A stretch of DNA of 64,000 bases from Longilinea sp964536805 (GCA_964536805.1 CAZHYQ010000004.1:62001-126000), one strand, 5' to 3'. Positions 42,537 through 51,560 are shown, counted from the first letter of the stretch. The notes: generated from the letters alone by a model not told the origin. Program-made: numbers and translations.

Positions 42537-43439
42537 TTACCTGGGTGCAGCACTCCAGCGTGCAAAAATCGCGTTTGAAAGGATCCGGCCGGCGCTTTTT
42601 TCCTGCAACGCCACCTCGCCAGCGGTAACCTGGCCGTGCAATTTATCGGTGACTTCCTGCAATGCATAATGCAAGGTAATGGCGGATGCTTTCACAGCGT
42701 AGGCCGTCATCACGATGAATAGCGGTTTCTCGCTGAGCACTTCCCGGCAGGCAGCCAGCAAATTGGGAAGCAACTTGTAGAATTCCCATACCTCGCCTTT
42801 AGGGCCGCGACCAAATTTGGGAGGATCGAGAATTAACCCGTCATATCGGGAATTCCGGCGGGCTTCCCGCTCGATGAATTTCAGGGCATCATCGATAATC
42901 CAACGAATGGAAGTATCCGCGATTCCTGAAACCTGCTGATTTTCCCGAGCCCAGGTTACCACCTTGCGGGAGGCGTCCAGATGGGTCACAAAAGCGCCCG
43001 CCCGTGCTGCTGCCAGGCTGGCAATCCCTGTGTAGCCAAATAAATTCAATACTTTTATGGGGCGGCGGGCGTCATGAATTTGCTGTTCGGTCCAATCCCA
43101 CTGGCAGGCTTGCTCCGGGAAAACCCCCAGGTGGCGCGAGGAGGTGGTTTGAACCCAAAATCTCAATCCCTTATAACCCATTTGCCAGCGGTCCGGCAGT
43201 GATTTCAAGGTCTCCCAATGTCCGCCGTTTTCCTCAGGAGAGGGTATGAAGCGGGCATGAGCATCCTTCCAATATTTTTCAGGCAGCGCCGGCTTCCAGA
43301 CAGCTTCCGGTTCCGGCCGCTGCAGACAGTAAGCGCCGTACCGTTCCAGTTTTTGCCCGTAGCCGCTATCCAGCAATTCGTAATCCTGCCAATCCGGCGC
43401 GGTAAGTACGGTTATTGTGGGAATGAAGGATGCGGTCAT
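42537..43439 (-). CDS. Class I SAM-dependent rRNA methyltransferase, RlmI-like
   Basis: 300 residues from the ATG at 43439. The SAM-binding motif I is VLNLFGYTGIASLAAARAGA, motif II VTHLDASRKVVTWARENQ, and the catalytic/acceptor motif IV is LILDPPKFGRGPKGE, as in RlmI/RlmK-type 23S rRNA methyltransferases. The N-terminal PUA domain of RlmI is absent; instead there is a region with LPDRWQMGYKGLRFWVQTT. The target base is not determinable. It precedes proC by 23 bases. Confidence 0.87.
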   Translation of the reverse strand: MTASFIPTITVLTAPDWQDYELLDSGYGQKLERYGAYCLQRPEPEAVWKPALPEKYWKDAHARFIPSPEENGGHWETLKSLPDRWQMGYKGLRFWVQTTSSRHLGVFPEQACQWDWTEQQIHDARRPIKVLNLFGYTGIASLAAARAGAFVTHLDASRKVVTWARENQQVSGIADTSIRWIIDDALKFIEREARRNSRYDGLILDPPKFGRGPKGEVWEFYKLLPNLLAACREVLSEKPLFIVMTAYAVKASAITLHYALQEVTDKLHGQVTAGEVALQEKSAGRILSNAIFARWSAAPR

Positions 43440-43511
43440 TGATACCCTGTTCGACCTTGAATTGAATTGAGTATACCAGTTTTGAATTGCCAGAGTTACG
43501 TTCCTTGCATG

Positions 43512-43517
43512 TATAAT
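43512..43517 (+). promoter_or_regulatory. -10 box of the MalY-type gene
   Basis: TATAAT, 27 bases before the ATG, followed by AGAGGAG ribosome site. Confidence 0.45.
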
Positions 43518-43544
43518 CAACTCACTTTGTGTGCAGAGGAGCCT

Positions 43545-44744
43545 ATGGACCCGCGTTTTGATATTCTGCCTGACCGAAAGAAATCGTTAAGCGTAAAATG
43601 GGGCGTTTACGACCCGGATGTCCTTCCGATGTGGGTGGCTGATATGGATTTCAGGTCGCCGGATTCCGTTATCCAGGCACTTCAAAAAGAAGTCGACCTG
43701 GGCGTTTTTGGCTATGCATATGATAAAGAGGATTTTAAGGAAATCCTAGTTAAACGGTTGGATGACCTTTATCAATGGAAAATCACCGCCAAGGATATCG
43801 TATTGATTCCTGGCATTGTCACCGGTTTGAACCAGGTGGCGCATATGTTTCCAAAGGCTGGCGGGCAGGCCATCGTACAAACACCCATTTATCCGCCATT
43901 CTTAAGCATCGCCGGAAATGCGGAACTGGTCCGTGTAAACAATCCATTGACACGGCTGTCCGATGGATCCTATGAAATCGATTTTGATGGGTTCGAATCA
44001 GCAATAACGGACCAGACGCGCGTATTCTTCCTGTGCAACCCGCATAATCCGGTCGGACGGGTGTTTCGGAAAGATGAACTTGAGCGATTGGCTGAAATAT
44101 GCCAGCGGCGCAACATCCTGATTTGTTCGGATGAAATTCACTGTGACTTCATTTATTCGGGTCACCGGCATTTTCCAATTGCATCGTTAAGTGAAAGAAT
44201 AGCCAACAATTCGATTATCATGATGGCGCCAAGTAAGACTTTCAACATTCCCGGATTGCAGTGTTCGTTTGCGGTGGTTCAAAATCCTGAATTACGCCAG
44301 AAACTGGAACAGGCAGGGCAGGGGTTGACGGGGTGGGTTAACCTGATGGGGTTGGTAGCCGGAAAAGCGGCTTATCAAGGCGGGCAGGCCTGGCTGCAGG
44401 ATTTAATCGTTTATTTGCAGGAAAACCGGGATTTTCTTTATGAGTTTGTCAACCAGAATTTACCCGGCGTGCGGATGGCGAAACCGGAAGGCACCTACCT
44501 GGCATGGTTGGATTGCCGGGACGCCGGCATTATTGGAAATCCGTACGTATTTTTTCTTCAAAATGCCAGGGTGGCATTAAACGATGGTAAAGCATTCGGT
44601 GAAGAAGGCGATGGCTTTGTTCGATTAAATTTTGGCTGCCCGCGCTCCATGCTATCGGAAGCCTTGCTCCGAATGAAGAGAGCCCTGGATTTACCGGAGA
44701 GGGTCGTTAAACCATCAGGTTTTGTTGATCCCTTTGCGCACTGA
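43545..44744 (+). CDS. MalY/PatB-family aminotransferase or C-S lyase
   Basis: 399 residues from the ATG at 43545 (AGAGGAG ahead). Fold-type I PLP enzyme with MWVADMDFRSPDSVIQAL, FGYAYDKEDF, VLIPGIVTGLNQV, FLCNPHNPVGRVF, ICSDEIHCDFIYSGHRH and the PLP lysine in MMAPSKTFNIPGLQCSF. PatB/MalY enzymes cleave cystathionine or cysteine conjugates to thiols, pyruvate and ammonia. Together with the D-cysteine desulfhydrase and RidA it indicates active sulfur amino-acid turnover. The next gene starts before this one ends. Confidence 0.93.
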   Translation: MDPRFDILPDRKKSLSVKWGVYDPDVLPMWVADMDFRSPDSVIQALQKEVDLGVFGYAYDKEDFKEILVKRLDDLYQWKITAKDIVLIPGIVTGLNQVAHMFPKAGGQAIVQTPIYPPFLSIAGNAELVRVNNPLTRLSDGSYEIDFDGFESAITDQTRVFFLCNPHNPVGRVFRKDELERLAEICQRRNILICSDEIHCDFIYSGHRHFPIASLSERIANNSIIMMAPSKTFNIPGLQCSFAVVQNPELRQKLEQAGQGLTGWVNLMGLVAGKAAYQGGQAWLQDLIVYLQENRDFLYEFVNQNLPGVRMAKPEGTYLAWLDCRDAGIIGNPYVFFLQNARVALNDGKAFGEEGDGFVRLNFGCPRSMLSEALLRMKRALDLPERVVKPSGFVDPFAH

Positions 44745-45348
44745 ACCAGTACGTTCAAAAGGCAAGTTGGATTGGGTGCTGCTGATTGTAACAACACCGC
44801 TCCTATTGTTTTTACTGTTATGGGCAATAGGCGGATTTCTGGTGGTGGGCGATCCAATTCAAAAATCTGACGCGGTTGTTCTTCTCAGCGGCGGCGACGA
44901 TGCCCGCCTTGCCGAAGCAGCACAAATCCACCAGTCTGGACTGGCGAACATCCTTCTGCTCACTGAAACAGGCACGATTCCGCAGGGCGGCGGTCCGCGC
45001 GCCAGCTCCCTTTTAGGGCAGCAGGCTGCCGCCGCCGGCATACCTCAGGATGCAATTCGAACGATGCTGGGAAAATCCGCCAGCACCCTGGATGAAGCCT
45101 CTGCTGTCCTTGATTATTGCCAACAAGAAGGATTGAAGACAATAATCGTTGTAACGGATCCGTACCATTCCCGTCGGTCGCAGATCATTTTCCGGTCGGT
45201 ATTTTCCCGCAGCGGCATCGTGGTGCTAATCCTTCCAGTTCGCGATCATTGGTATCAATCCTCGACCTGGTTTTTCAGCCTGCGCGGATGGAAGACTACG
45301 CTAACGGAATACGCCAAACTGACAGCGCTTCTGCTTGGCATTCAGTGA
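44722..45348 (+). CDS. YdcF-like (DUF218) membrane-anchored protein
   Basis: 208 residues from a TTG at 44722 (another TTG follows directly), overlapping the upstream gene by 23 bases. A membrane helix (VLLIVTTPLLLFLLLWAIGG) precedes a DUF218 domain with DAVVLLSGGDDARLAEAA, KSASTLDEASAVLDYC and VVTDPYHSRRSQIIFR. Family members such as SanA and ElyC affect envelope integrity; the reaction is not established. Overlap suggests translational coupling with the lyase gene. Confidence 0.85.
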   Translation: MLIPLRTEPVRSKGKLDWVLLIVTTPLLLFLLLWAIGGFLVVGDPIQKSDAVVLLSGGDDARLAEAAQIHQSGLANILLLTETGTIPQGGGPRASSLLGQQAAAAGIPQDAIRTMLGKSASTLDEASAVLDYCQQEGLKTIIVVTDPYHSRRSQIIFRSVFSRSGIVVLILPVRDHWYQSSTWFFSLRGWKTTLTEYAKLTALLLGIQ

Positions 45349-45358
45349 AATTAAAGTA

Positions 45359-45386
45359 CAATCCCCCGCCAATTGGCGGGGGATTG
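45359..45386. terminator. Hairpin between converging DUF218 and csp genes
   Basis: CAATCCCCCGCC (45359-45370) pairs with GGCGGGGGATTG (45375-45386) around AATT. T tails are poor, but the stem is perfect and lies between converging genes. Confidence 0.7.
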
Positions 45387-45406
45387 ATATGCACTTGTGA
45401 GCGGAA

Positions 45407-45622
45407 CTACTCTTCAATGGGAGTTACGTTCGCAGCCTGCAGGCCTTTGGGACCCTTCTCTACAGAGAATTCGACCTTTTGACCTTCCTTTAATTGACGA
45501 TAGCCTTGCATCTCGATTGCCGAGAAATGAACGAAGACATCTTCGCCATCTTCACGGCCAATGAAACCATAACCCTTGGCGGGATTGAACCACTTTACGG
45601 TCCCAACGAAACGTTCTGCCAT
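45407..45622 (-). CDS. csp: Cold-shock domain protein
   Basis: 71 residues with both RNA-binding motifs, KGYGFIGRE (RNP1) and VFVHFSAIE (RNP2), starting MAERFVGTVKWFNPA. It is an OB-fold RNA chaperone. The transcript has a leader of about 105 bases from a strong promoter; inside it, CGTTCGC (about 45669-45675) faces GCGAAC-type sequence, so the leader may fold and influence translation, as known for cspA mRNAs. Confidence 0.95.
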   Translation of the reverse strand: MAERFVGTVKWFNPAKGYGFIGREDGEDVFVHFSAIEMQGYRQLKEGQKVEFSVEKGPKGLQAANVTPIEE

Positions 45623-45737
45623 ACCTGCTTTACTCCATCATAAGATTGATTGAAAAAAATTAGACGCCCGTTCGCCAAATGTATGAAGAAGAGCGAACAT
45701 TTTGGGGGCGAATCGAAGCGTCCATCCAACGAGCGAT

Positions 45738-45766
45738 AGGTTATCATTAATTGAAATGCCTGTCAA
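45738..45766 (-). promoter_or_regulatory. Promoter of the cold-shock gene
   Basis: On the minus strand TTGACA (45766-45761), 17 bases, TAACCT (45743-45738). Confidence 0.65.
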
Positions 45767-45851
45767 GGAAAAGATTCAGGATAGCCTAAAATATATATCG
45801 TATAGCCAAATAAACTTTTCTCGATCAATTCAGGGATGCTGAAGGCTGCTT

Positions 45852-45857
45852 TATAAT
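45852..45857 (+). promoter_or_regulatory. -10 box 6 nt before the TPR protein start
   Basis: A perfect TATAAT ends 6 bases before the ATG at 45864 and there is no ribosome-binding sequence; candidate leaderless promoter. Confidence 0.45.
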
Positions 45858-45863
45858 AACCCT

Positions 45864-47291
45864 ATGGGCCGAAAAAACATCATTAGCCTGCTTTGGATGA
45901 CGTTGATATTGCTGCTCGTCCTGGTGCTGGTCAGTTGGCAGCCAGGCCAGACACAGGCGGCGAAGTTGTTCCAACAGGTAAGACTGGCTCAGGCTCGGCA
46001 CCAGCCTCAAGAAGCTGCCGAGGTATTAAAGAAACTGCTGGCTGCACAGCCCTGGCGCACAGATTTGAATGAGAAAATTGGAGCATTCCTGGATGAAGCC
46101 GGGAATCCACTTGAGGCGGCGGCTGCGTACGAGTCAGCTTTAATGCAACAAGCGCTCAGTACAAATGGTTCATTACGGTTGGCTGAATTGTGGTTTGAGG
46201 CTGGACAGGATGACAAAGCAAAACAATTGTTACTCGTATTAATAACCTCAAAAGATCTGGAAAGCACATCCTATCCGCAGGCAGTCACTCTGTTGGAAAA
46301 AGTGGCCAAACCCGATGAAATCCTGGCTGCTTTGGCAGGCTGGTTGGAATTGGAACCAACCAATTCCAGGGCACTCTACCTGAAAGGCGTGTATCTTGCC
46401 GCGACAGATCCATCGCAGGCAACCCTGGCGCTTGAACAGGCCAAACAAGAGGCGGACGGCTATCAGGCTTTGGCTGTGAAATTGCTGGATGTTCTGGACA
46501 CGGCATCAAAGGAAAAAGCCTCCGAAAATTTGTTACTTGAAATTGGCCGAGGCTTGGGAGAATTGAATGAATGGCAGGCTGCCGCGGCTGCATTTGAGCA
46601 GGCGGTCGCCGTTCAACCGGACCTGGCTGAGGGATGGGCTTATCTGGCTGAAGCCCGGCAAAATTTAGGCCAACCTGCCCGGGAACAGATTGACCGCGCC
46701 CTGAAACTGGCACCGGACTCAGGCGTTGTTCAGGCGTTGGCAGCCATTTATTGGCGCCGCCTGGGTAAACCTGAAATCGGTTTGGTCTATTTAACCGCGG
46801 CTGCCAGAAAAGAGCCGCAATCAGCCTACTGGCAGGTTGAATTAGGCAAAACGTTATGTGAACTCAATAATCCGCAGGATGCATTGAGTCACTTCGTCCA
46901 GGCAACTGAACTGGAGCCGAAGAATCCGCAAGCCTGGGTCGAGCTGGCCCGTTTCAGCTTGAATTACGGCATCGAACCGACCCAGGTCGGGCTGCCCGCG
47001 GCCCGACAGGCTGTGCTTCTGGCGCCAAAGGATGCGGAAGCGTTGGACGTGATGGGCGCCATGCTGCTTTCGCAAAATGATCTGGCTGGCGCGGAACGTT
47101 TCTTGCAACAATCCCTCCAACAGGATGCAGCCAATTCAGACGCACAGTTACACCTCGGACAGGTTTACCTGGCATCTGGAAATCTCGAATCGGCCCGCCC
47201 CTTTCTCGATGCGGCGGTGCGCTTATCCCCTGAAACCGCAGTGGGCAAAATGGCCGAACGGCTCATCCAGCAAAATTATCCATATCGGTAA
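45864..47291 (+). CDS. Membrane-anchored TPR protein
   Basis: 475 residues. One N-terminal membrane helix (IISLLWMTLILLLVLVLVSW) then about ten tetratricopeptide-like helix pairs, for example LAQARHQPQEAAEVLKKLLA, GEWQ-like units such as LNEWQAAAAAFEQAVAVQPD, ALSHFVQATELEPKNPQAW and LESARPFLDAAVRLSPETA. TPR arrays are protein-binding scaffolds; the orientation (short N-terminus, basic GRKN) places the array outside the cytoplasm. A lipoprotein gene follows after 21 bases. Partner unknown. Confidence 0.87.
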   Translation: MGRKNIISLLWMTLILLLVLVLVSWQPGQTQAAKLFQQVRLAQARHQPQEAAEVLKKLLAAQPWRTDLNEKIGAFLDEAGNPLEAAAAYESALMQQALSTNGSLRLAELWFEAGQDDKAKQLLLVLITSKDLESTSYPQAVTLLEKVAKPDEILAALAGWLELEPTNSRALYLKGVYLAATDPSQATLALEQAKQEADGYQALAVKLLDVLDTASKEKASENLLLEIGRGLGELNEWQAAAAAFEQAVAVQPDLAEGWAYLAEARQNLGQPAREQIDRALKLAPDSGVVQALAAIYWRRLGKPEIGLVYLTAAARKEPQSAYWQVELGKTLCELNNPQDALSHFVQATELEPKNPQAWVELARFSLNYGIEPTQVGLPAARQAVLLAPKDAEALDVMGAMLLSQNDLAGAERFLQQSLQQDAANSDAQLHLGQVYLASGNLESARPFLDAAVRLSPETAVGKMAERLIQQNYPYR

Positions 47292-47312
47292 TTTTTCGCA
47301 GGAGGGCAGCGC

Positions 47313-47975
47313 ATGCGCCGACTGGCAGGAACCATCCTGACAATCCTATTTCTAGCCATCTCCCTGACGGCCTGCTCGTTAAACGACGTGCTTGAACAAA
47401 TTTGGGGTGGCAAAAACGCCGATAATGTTCTGCTGATCGATAACTTCACAGACCCCATGAGCGGATGGAAAGTTTGGGCTGGCGAAGATGGGTCTTCGAT
47501 TGATTATTCAAACGGTGCATTACGGATATTCATCAACCAGGCACAATTTGATTACTGGTCAGTGGCCGGGAAGAATTATGAGGATGTTCACATCGAATCG
47601 GACATTAAAAAAGGAGAGGGGCCGGATGATAATGACTTCGGTCTGATCTGCCGCTATCAAAATGAAGAAAATTTCTATGCATTCGTCATTAGTTCCGACG
47701 GTTACGGCGGTATCATCAAAGTGAAAGACGGCAATTACCAGGTGCTTAGCGGCGATACGCTGCAATACTCCGAGGCCATCCGGCGCGGAAGCGACCGCAA
47801 CCGTCTGCAGGCTGTGTGTGTTGGGGATGTTTTAACATTCGCGGTAAATGGTATCAAATTGTTTGAATTGACCGATGAGGATTTTACCTCAGGCGATGTG
47901 GGCGTAATTGCTGGTGCTTATAATACCGCCGGGGTGGAAGTTCTATTCGATAATTTCGCGGTGCTAAAACCCTGA
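47313..47975 (+). CDS. Lipoprotein with concanavalin-like beta-sandwich
   Basis: 220 residues behind AGGAGGG. Signal peptide with lipobox SLTAC, so it is lipid-anchored outside. The mature part shows the pattern of LamG/DUF1080-type jelly rolls: LLIDNFTDPMSGWKVWAG, DFGLICRYQNEENFYAFVI, LQAVCVGDVLTFAVNGIKL and a final VEVLFDNFAVLKP. Two cysteines in the domain may pair. Such domains bind carbohydrate or mediate protein contacts; a catalytic centre is not seen. It probably forms an operon with the TPR protein. Confidence 0.82.
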   Translation: MRRLAGTILTILFLAISLTACSLNDVLEQIWGGKNADNVLLIDNFTDPMSGWKVWAGEDGSSIDYSNGALRIFINQAQFDYWSVAGKNYEDVHIESDIKKGEGPDDNDFGLICRYQNEENFYAFVISSDGYGGIIKVKDGNYQVLSGDTLQYSEAIRRGSDRNRLQAVCVGDVLTFAVNGIKLFELTDEDFTSGDVGVIAGAYNTAGVEVLFDNFAVLKP

Positions 47976-48003
47976 GCCACTTAATTGGAGCAGTTTTATC
48001 GGG

Positions 48004-48009
48004 TAAAAT
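48004..48009 (+). promoter_or_regulatory. -10 box 8 nt before the mtaB start
   Basis: GGGTAAAATT ends its hexamer 8 bases before the ATG at 48018; TTAATT lies 17 bases further up. No clear ribosome site. Confidence 0.35.
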
Positions 48010-48017
48010 TACGGGGT

Positions 48018-49295
48018 ATGAAGGTATACCTCGATTCCATAGGCTGCCGCCTGAACCAGAGTGAAATTGAAAAAATAGCCAGCCAGTTTCGTTTTGCCGG
48101 CCATGAAATTGTTCAAAGCGCGGGCGAGGCGAATTTGGTGGTTGTCAACACCTGCACGGTTACTGCTCAGGCAGCATCGGATTCTCGCCAGAAAATTCGG
48201 CAGGCTGCCCGGGCTGGCGCAAACGATATACTGGTTACGGGCTGCTGGTCTACTCTCGAACCGCAAAACGCGCTCGCGCTGCCTGGCGTTAGGCATGTAT
48301 TTGCCAATTCCGAAAAAGATCGACTGGTTTCGAGCTATTTGAATGTACCCGACGAAGTTTTCGAACTTGAACCCATTGAACGCCAACCACTGCCAGGTAT
48401 CCATCTGCGCACGCGTGCGTTCCTCAAGGTGCAGGATGGCTGCGACAACCATTGTACGTTTTGCATTACCCGCCTGGCACGCGGCGGGAAGCGCAGTGTG
48501 CCAATGGAGCAGGTGCTCTCCGAGGCACTGGCTGCTGAAAAAGGTGGGGCGAATGAGATTGTCCTTTCCGGCGTTCACCTGGGATCGTGGGGAAGTGATT
48601 TCGACCAACCGCTTCACCTCTATCGCCTGATCGAAACAATTTTGCGAAACACGGATATTCCGCGAGTAAGGCTTTCTTCGTTGGAACCATGGGATTTGAA
48701 TGAAGCTTTTTTTAGCCTATGGGAGAATCCACGCATGTGCCGGCATTTGCATTTACCGCTGCAATCGGGATCGGCAGCCGTGCTGCACCGCATGGCCCGC
48801 AAAACGACGCCTGAAAGTTTTGCCAGCCTGGTTGCACAGGCCCGTAAGGTGTCGCCGGAGATGGCCATCACCACGGATTTGATTGCAGGTTTTCCAGGCG
48901 AAACCGAGGCGGAGTTTGCCGAAGGATTGGAATTTGTAGAGCAGATGGAATTTTCGGACGGTCATGTTTTTACTTATTCCGAACGTCCAGGAACGCCAGC
49001 AATGCAACTCCTTGAGGTGGTGCCAACCCCAATTCGCAAGCAGCGCAGTGCCCGGTTAAGAGAAGCCATCGCAAAAAGCAGCCGGCAGTTTCGCCAGTGC
49101 CAGCTCGGCCGAGAGGTGACGGTATTATGGGAATCAACCGACTCCACCGGACCTCAGGGATGGCGGCTGCATGGTCTGACGGACAATTACCTAAAGGTCA
49201 GCGCATTTTCCCCTCAGCGTTTATGGAATACGTTCAGCCAGGTGCGGCTGGATGAGTTATCAGGGGATGGAATGCTGGGAATTTTGGCGGAGTAA
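48018..49295 (+). CDS. mtaB: tRNA methylthiotransferase, MtaB type
   Basis: 425 residues from the ATG at 48018. MiaB-like radical SAM enzyme: the N-terminal cluster cysteines are in SIGCRLNQSEIE, VNTCTVTAQA and VTGCWS, the radical-SAM cluster in CDNHCTFCITRLARG, followed by LSGVHLGSWG, HLPLQSGSAAVLHRM and DLIAGFPGETEAEF, with a C-terminal TRAM-like region. The sequence SIGCRLNQSE is typical of MtaB, which adds a methylthio group to t6A37 in tRNA. Close spacing with the alcohol dehydrogenase gene (6 bases) probably reflects co-transcription only. Confidence 0.93.
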   Translation: MKVYLDSIGCRLNQSEIEKIASQFRFAGHEIVQSAGEANLVVVNTCTVTAQAASDSRQKIRQAARAGANDILVTGCWSTLEPQNALALPGVRHVFANSEKDRLVSSYLNVPDEVFELEPIERQPLPGIHLRTRAFLKVQDGCDNHCTFCITRLARGGKRSVPMEQVLSEALAAEKGGANEIVLSGVHLGSWGSDFDQPLHLYRLIETILRNTDIPRVRLSSLEPWDLNEAFFSLWENPRMCRHLHLPLQSGSAAVLHRMARKTTPESFASLVAQARKVSPEMAITTDLIAGFPGETEAEFAEGLEFVEQMEFSDGHVFTYSERPGTPAMQLLEVVPTPIRKQRSARLREAIAKSSRQFRQCQLGREVTVLWESTDSTGPQGWRLHGLTDNYLKVSAFSPQRLWNTFSQVRLDELSGDGMLGILAE

Positions 49296-49301
49296 TATCA
49301 C

Positions 49302-50303
49302 ATGCGCGCCATGCTTTTGAAAATACCTGCAAATGCCGAGAATTTTCCATTATTGATGGAGAATGTTCCGCAGCCCGATCCGGGGAAACATGAAGTGCTT
49401 CTGCAAGTCCTGGCTTGCGGTGTTTGCCACACGGATTTGCATATCATCGAAGGCGACCTGGTTGCGCCTAGTTATCCTGTGATTCCCGGCCATCAGGTGG
49501 TGGGCAGGGTGATGATGGCTGGAGAAAGCGTAGCTGAAGGACTGATTGGCCAGCGCGTCGGTGCTTACTGGATGCATTCGGCTTGCGGAAAATGCGAATA
49601 TTGCCTGCGCGGGCTTGAAAATCTATGCCCTTCAGCCCAATTCACCGGTTTCCATGTAAACGGAGGTTTTGCAGAGTATATCCTGGCTGATGCGCGTTTT
49701 ATCGTGCCCATCCCGCAAGCGTTCACCGATGAGCAGGCAGCACCGTTGTTGTGTGCCGGCATGATCGGTTACCGCTCCTTGAAAAAGAGCGATCTTGAAC
49801 CTGGGGAACGGTTGGGATTATTTGGATTCGGCGCCAGTGCTCACCTGGTACTTCAGATCGCGCGCCATTGGAATTGCGAAGTATCCGTGTTTACCCGTTC
49901 GAAAGCTCACCAGCAACACGCATTGGAGATGGGCGCTGCCTGGGCTGGTACGGTTGATCAAATTCCGGATAAATTGCTGGACCGTGCCATCCTCTTTGCT
50001 CCAACGGGCGACCTGGTTCCGGCGGCACTTAAATCCGTACGTCCAGGGGGAACCGTGGCCATTAACGCCATACACCTCAGCCTGATTCCGGCAATGCCGT
50101 ACGGCTTGATTTACGGCGAACGCACACTGCGTTCGGTTGCAAATGTGACCCGCAAGGATGCCTCCGAGTTCATGTCCCTTGCCCAGGAGATCGGCATCCA
50201 TTCAACAGTCCAGCTTTATGATCTGGCCGAGGCGAACCGGGCACTGGCCGACCTAAAGTCCAGCCGATTTAACGGCGAGGCTGTATTGAGGGTCGGATAT
50301 TAA
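49302..50303 (+). CDS. Zinc-dependent alcohol dehydrogenase
   Basis: 333 residues of the medium-chain dehydrogenase family. Catalytic zinc ligands: Cys in ACGVCHTDLHIIEGD and His in VIPGHQVVG; structural zinc cysteines in CGKCEYCLRGLENLC. The nucleotide fold reads RLGLFGFGASAHLVLQIA. This is the AdhA-like subgroup with a GFGASAH instead of the more usual GxGGLGH loop. It oxidises alcohols or reduces aldehydes with NAD(P). With L-lactate dehydrogenase next to it, it could serve fermentative redox balance. Confidence 0.92.
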   Translation: MRAMLLKIPANAENFPLLMENVPQPDPGKHEVLLQVLACGVCHTDLHIIEGDLVAPSYPVIPGHQVVGRVMMAGESVAEGLIGQRVGAYWMHSACGKCEYCLRGLENLCPSAQFTGFHVNGGFAEYILADARFIVPIPQAFTDEQAAPLLCAGMIGYRSLKKSDLEPGERLGLFGFGASAHLVLQIARHWNCEVSVFTRSKAHQQHALEMGAAWAGTVDQIPDKLLDRAILFAPTGDLVPAALKSVRPGGTVAINAIHLSLIPAMPYGLIYGERTLRSVANVTRKDASEFMSLAQEIGIHSTVQLYDLAEANRALADLKSSRFNGEAVLRVGY

Positions 50304-50357
50304 CAGGCATTAATAGGAAAGTGGTCATCGCTCTGCCCCGCAGGTGGAAAAGATCCC

Positions 50358-51317
50358 TCAATCCAAAATCAATTGATGAAGAGTGCTCTTCAACACTTCG
50401 GCCGATTTCTTCAAACCGTTTAACTCTTCATCATCCAGTTCAAGCTGAACAACCCGCTCCACGCCACCTCCGTCAATGACTGTTGGCAGGCTGAAGCACA
50501 CATTGCTGATGCCGTAATAATTGTTGATCAGGCTTGAAACGGACATGACCGTACTCTGATCGCGAATAATAGCTTCCACCAGGCGGGTCAGGCCGCTGGC
50601 AATGGCATAAAACGTGGCGCCTTTGCGTTCGATGATGTGATAGGCGGCATCGCGGGTTTGTTGGAATATCTCGGTGAGCAATTCGGGCGTACAGTGCATG
50701 CCGTTGGCCGAACAATAAACCGGCAGACGCATGCCTGCCAGGTTAGCCAGCGACCAGACCGGAACTTCACTGTCGCCGTGTTCACCGATGATAAAAGCAT
50801 GGACTGAACGCGGATCGACTCCGAAATGCTGACTGAGTAGATACCTGAAGCGGGCGGTATCCAGTATGGTTCCCGAACCGATGACCCGTTCGGGAGAAAG
50901 CCCTGAGATCTTGAGCGAGGCATAGGTCAAAACGTCCACCGGGTTGGTGGCAATCACCAGGATTCCATCAGAATTGTTCTTGACGATGTTGGGAATGATC
51001 TGGCGAAAGATCTCTGTATTGCGGGCAGCCAGGTCGAGGCGGGTTTCGCCGGGCCGCTGGGCGGACCCTGCCGTGACAACCGTGACGACAGCGCCAGCGC
51101 AATCGGCATAAGTGCCTGCCCAAATGCGGGCTGGGCGGCCGAGCGGTACAGCATGCATCAGATCCATGGCTTCGCCTTCGGCTTTGGCCTCGTTGGCATC
51201 GATTAATACAATTTCACTGGAAAGGCCGCTGGTCAATAAAGAATAAGCAAACGTCGCGCCGACATTTCCAGCACCGATAATGGCAACGCGGGTCGGGTGG
51301 CCGTGTTCATGAGTCAT
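50358..51317 (-). CDS. ldh: L-lactate dehydrogenase
   Basis: 319 residues. NAD fold VAIIGAGNVGATFAYSLL, the mobile-loop AGSAQRPGETRLDL with Gln (lactate-type, not malate-type) before the substrate arginine, IATNPVDVLTY, GSGTILDTARFR, and the catalytic histidine in IGEHGDSEVPVWS. It interconverts pyruvate and L-lactate in the cytoplasm. A good AAGGAGG ribosome site lies ahead. The neighbouring convergent gene is the alcohol dehydrogenase; the divergent neighbour is the potassium transporter. Confidence 0.95.
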   Translation of the reverse strand: MTHEHGHPTRVAIIGAGNVGATFAYSLLTSGLSSEIVLIDANEAKAEGEAMDLMHAVPLGRPARIWAGTYADCAGAVVTVVTAGSAQRPGETRLDLAARNTEIFRQIIPNIVKNNSDGILVIATNPVDVLTYASLKISGLSPERVIGSGTILDTARFRYLLSQHFGVDPRSVHAFIIGEHGDSEVPVWSLANLAGMRLPVYCSANGMHCTPELLTEIFQQTRDAAYHIIERKGATFYAIASGLTRLVEAIIRDQSTVMSVSSLINNYYGISNVCFSLPTVIDGGGVERVVQLELDDEELNGLKKSAEVLKSTLHQLILD

Positions 51318-51346
51318 ATTTTCCTCCTTGAAAGACTATCATCACA

Positions 51347-51352
51347 ATTATA
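51347..51352 (-). promoter_or_regulatory. -10 box of ldh
   Basis: Minus strand GGCATATAATTG; TATAAT 30 bases before the ldh ATG, before the AAGGAGG site. Confidence 0.45.
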
Positions 51353-51390
51353 TGCCATGCTGGTCATTATCTCTCTTGGTCATTGAGATA

Positions 51391-51560
51391 TTGACTATAA
51401 TGAAGGGTAATATTATTAGTGCACTTTATGCGAGTCAGCTTGGCGAGTTGGACAGGCGGGATCGAAGTCCTTGACCATACGGGTAGTTATCATTATAATT
51501 TCTCGCTTTGTTAAAACGAACCACCTGTTTGGCAGCATTACCGTTTTGAAGTGAGTTTAC
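51391..51560 (+). promoter_or_regulatory. Promoter and long leader of the potassium transporter gene
   Basis: TTGACT (51391-51396), 17 bases, TATTAG (51414-51419) would start an RNA near 51426, giving a leader of about 135 bases with no gene. It holds a small GGAC/GTCC hairpin near 51449-51474. It does not match the ydaO c-di-AMP riboswitch sequence as I remember it. Confidence 0.35.

Noticed and set aside
45623..45737. Gene in the csp leader
   Set aside because: No frame with a start and ribosome site; better explained as a 5' leader.
51426..51560. ydaO (c-di-AMP) riboswitch in front of the KimA-like gene
   Set aside because: Expected by analogy with Bacillus, but the conserved purine-rich ydaO core as I recall it is not visible; kept only as an unassigned leader.
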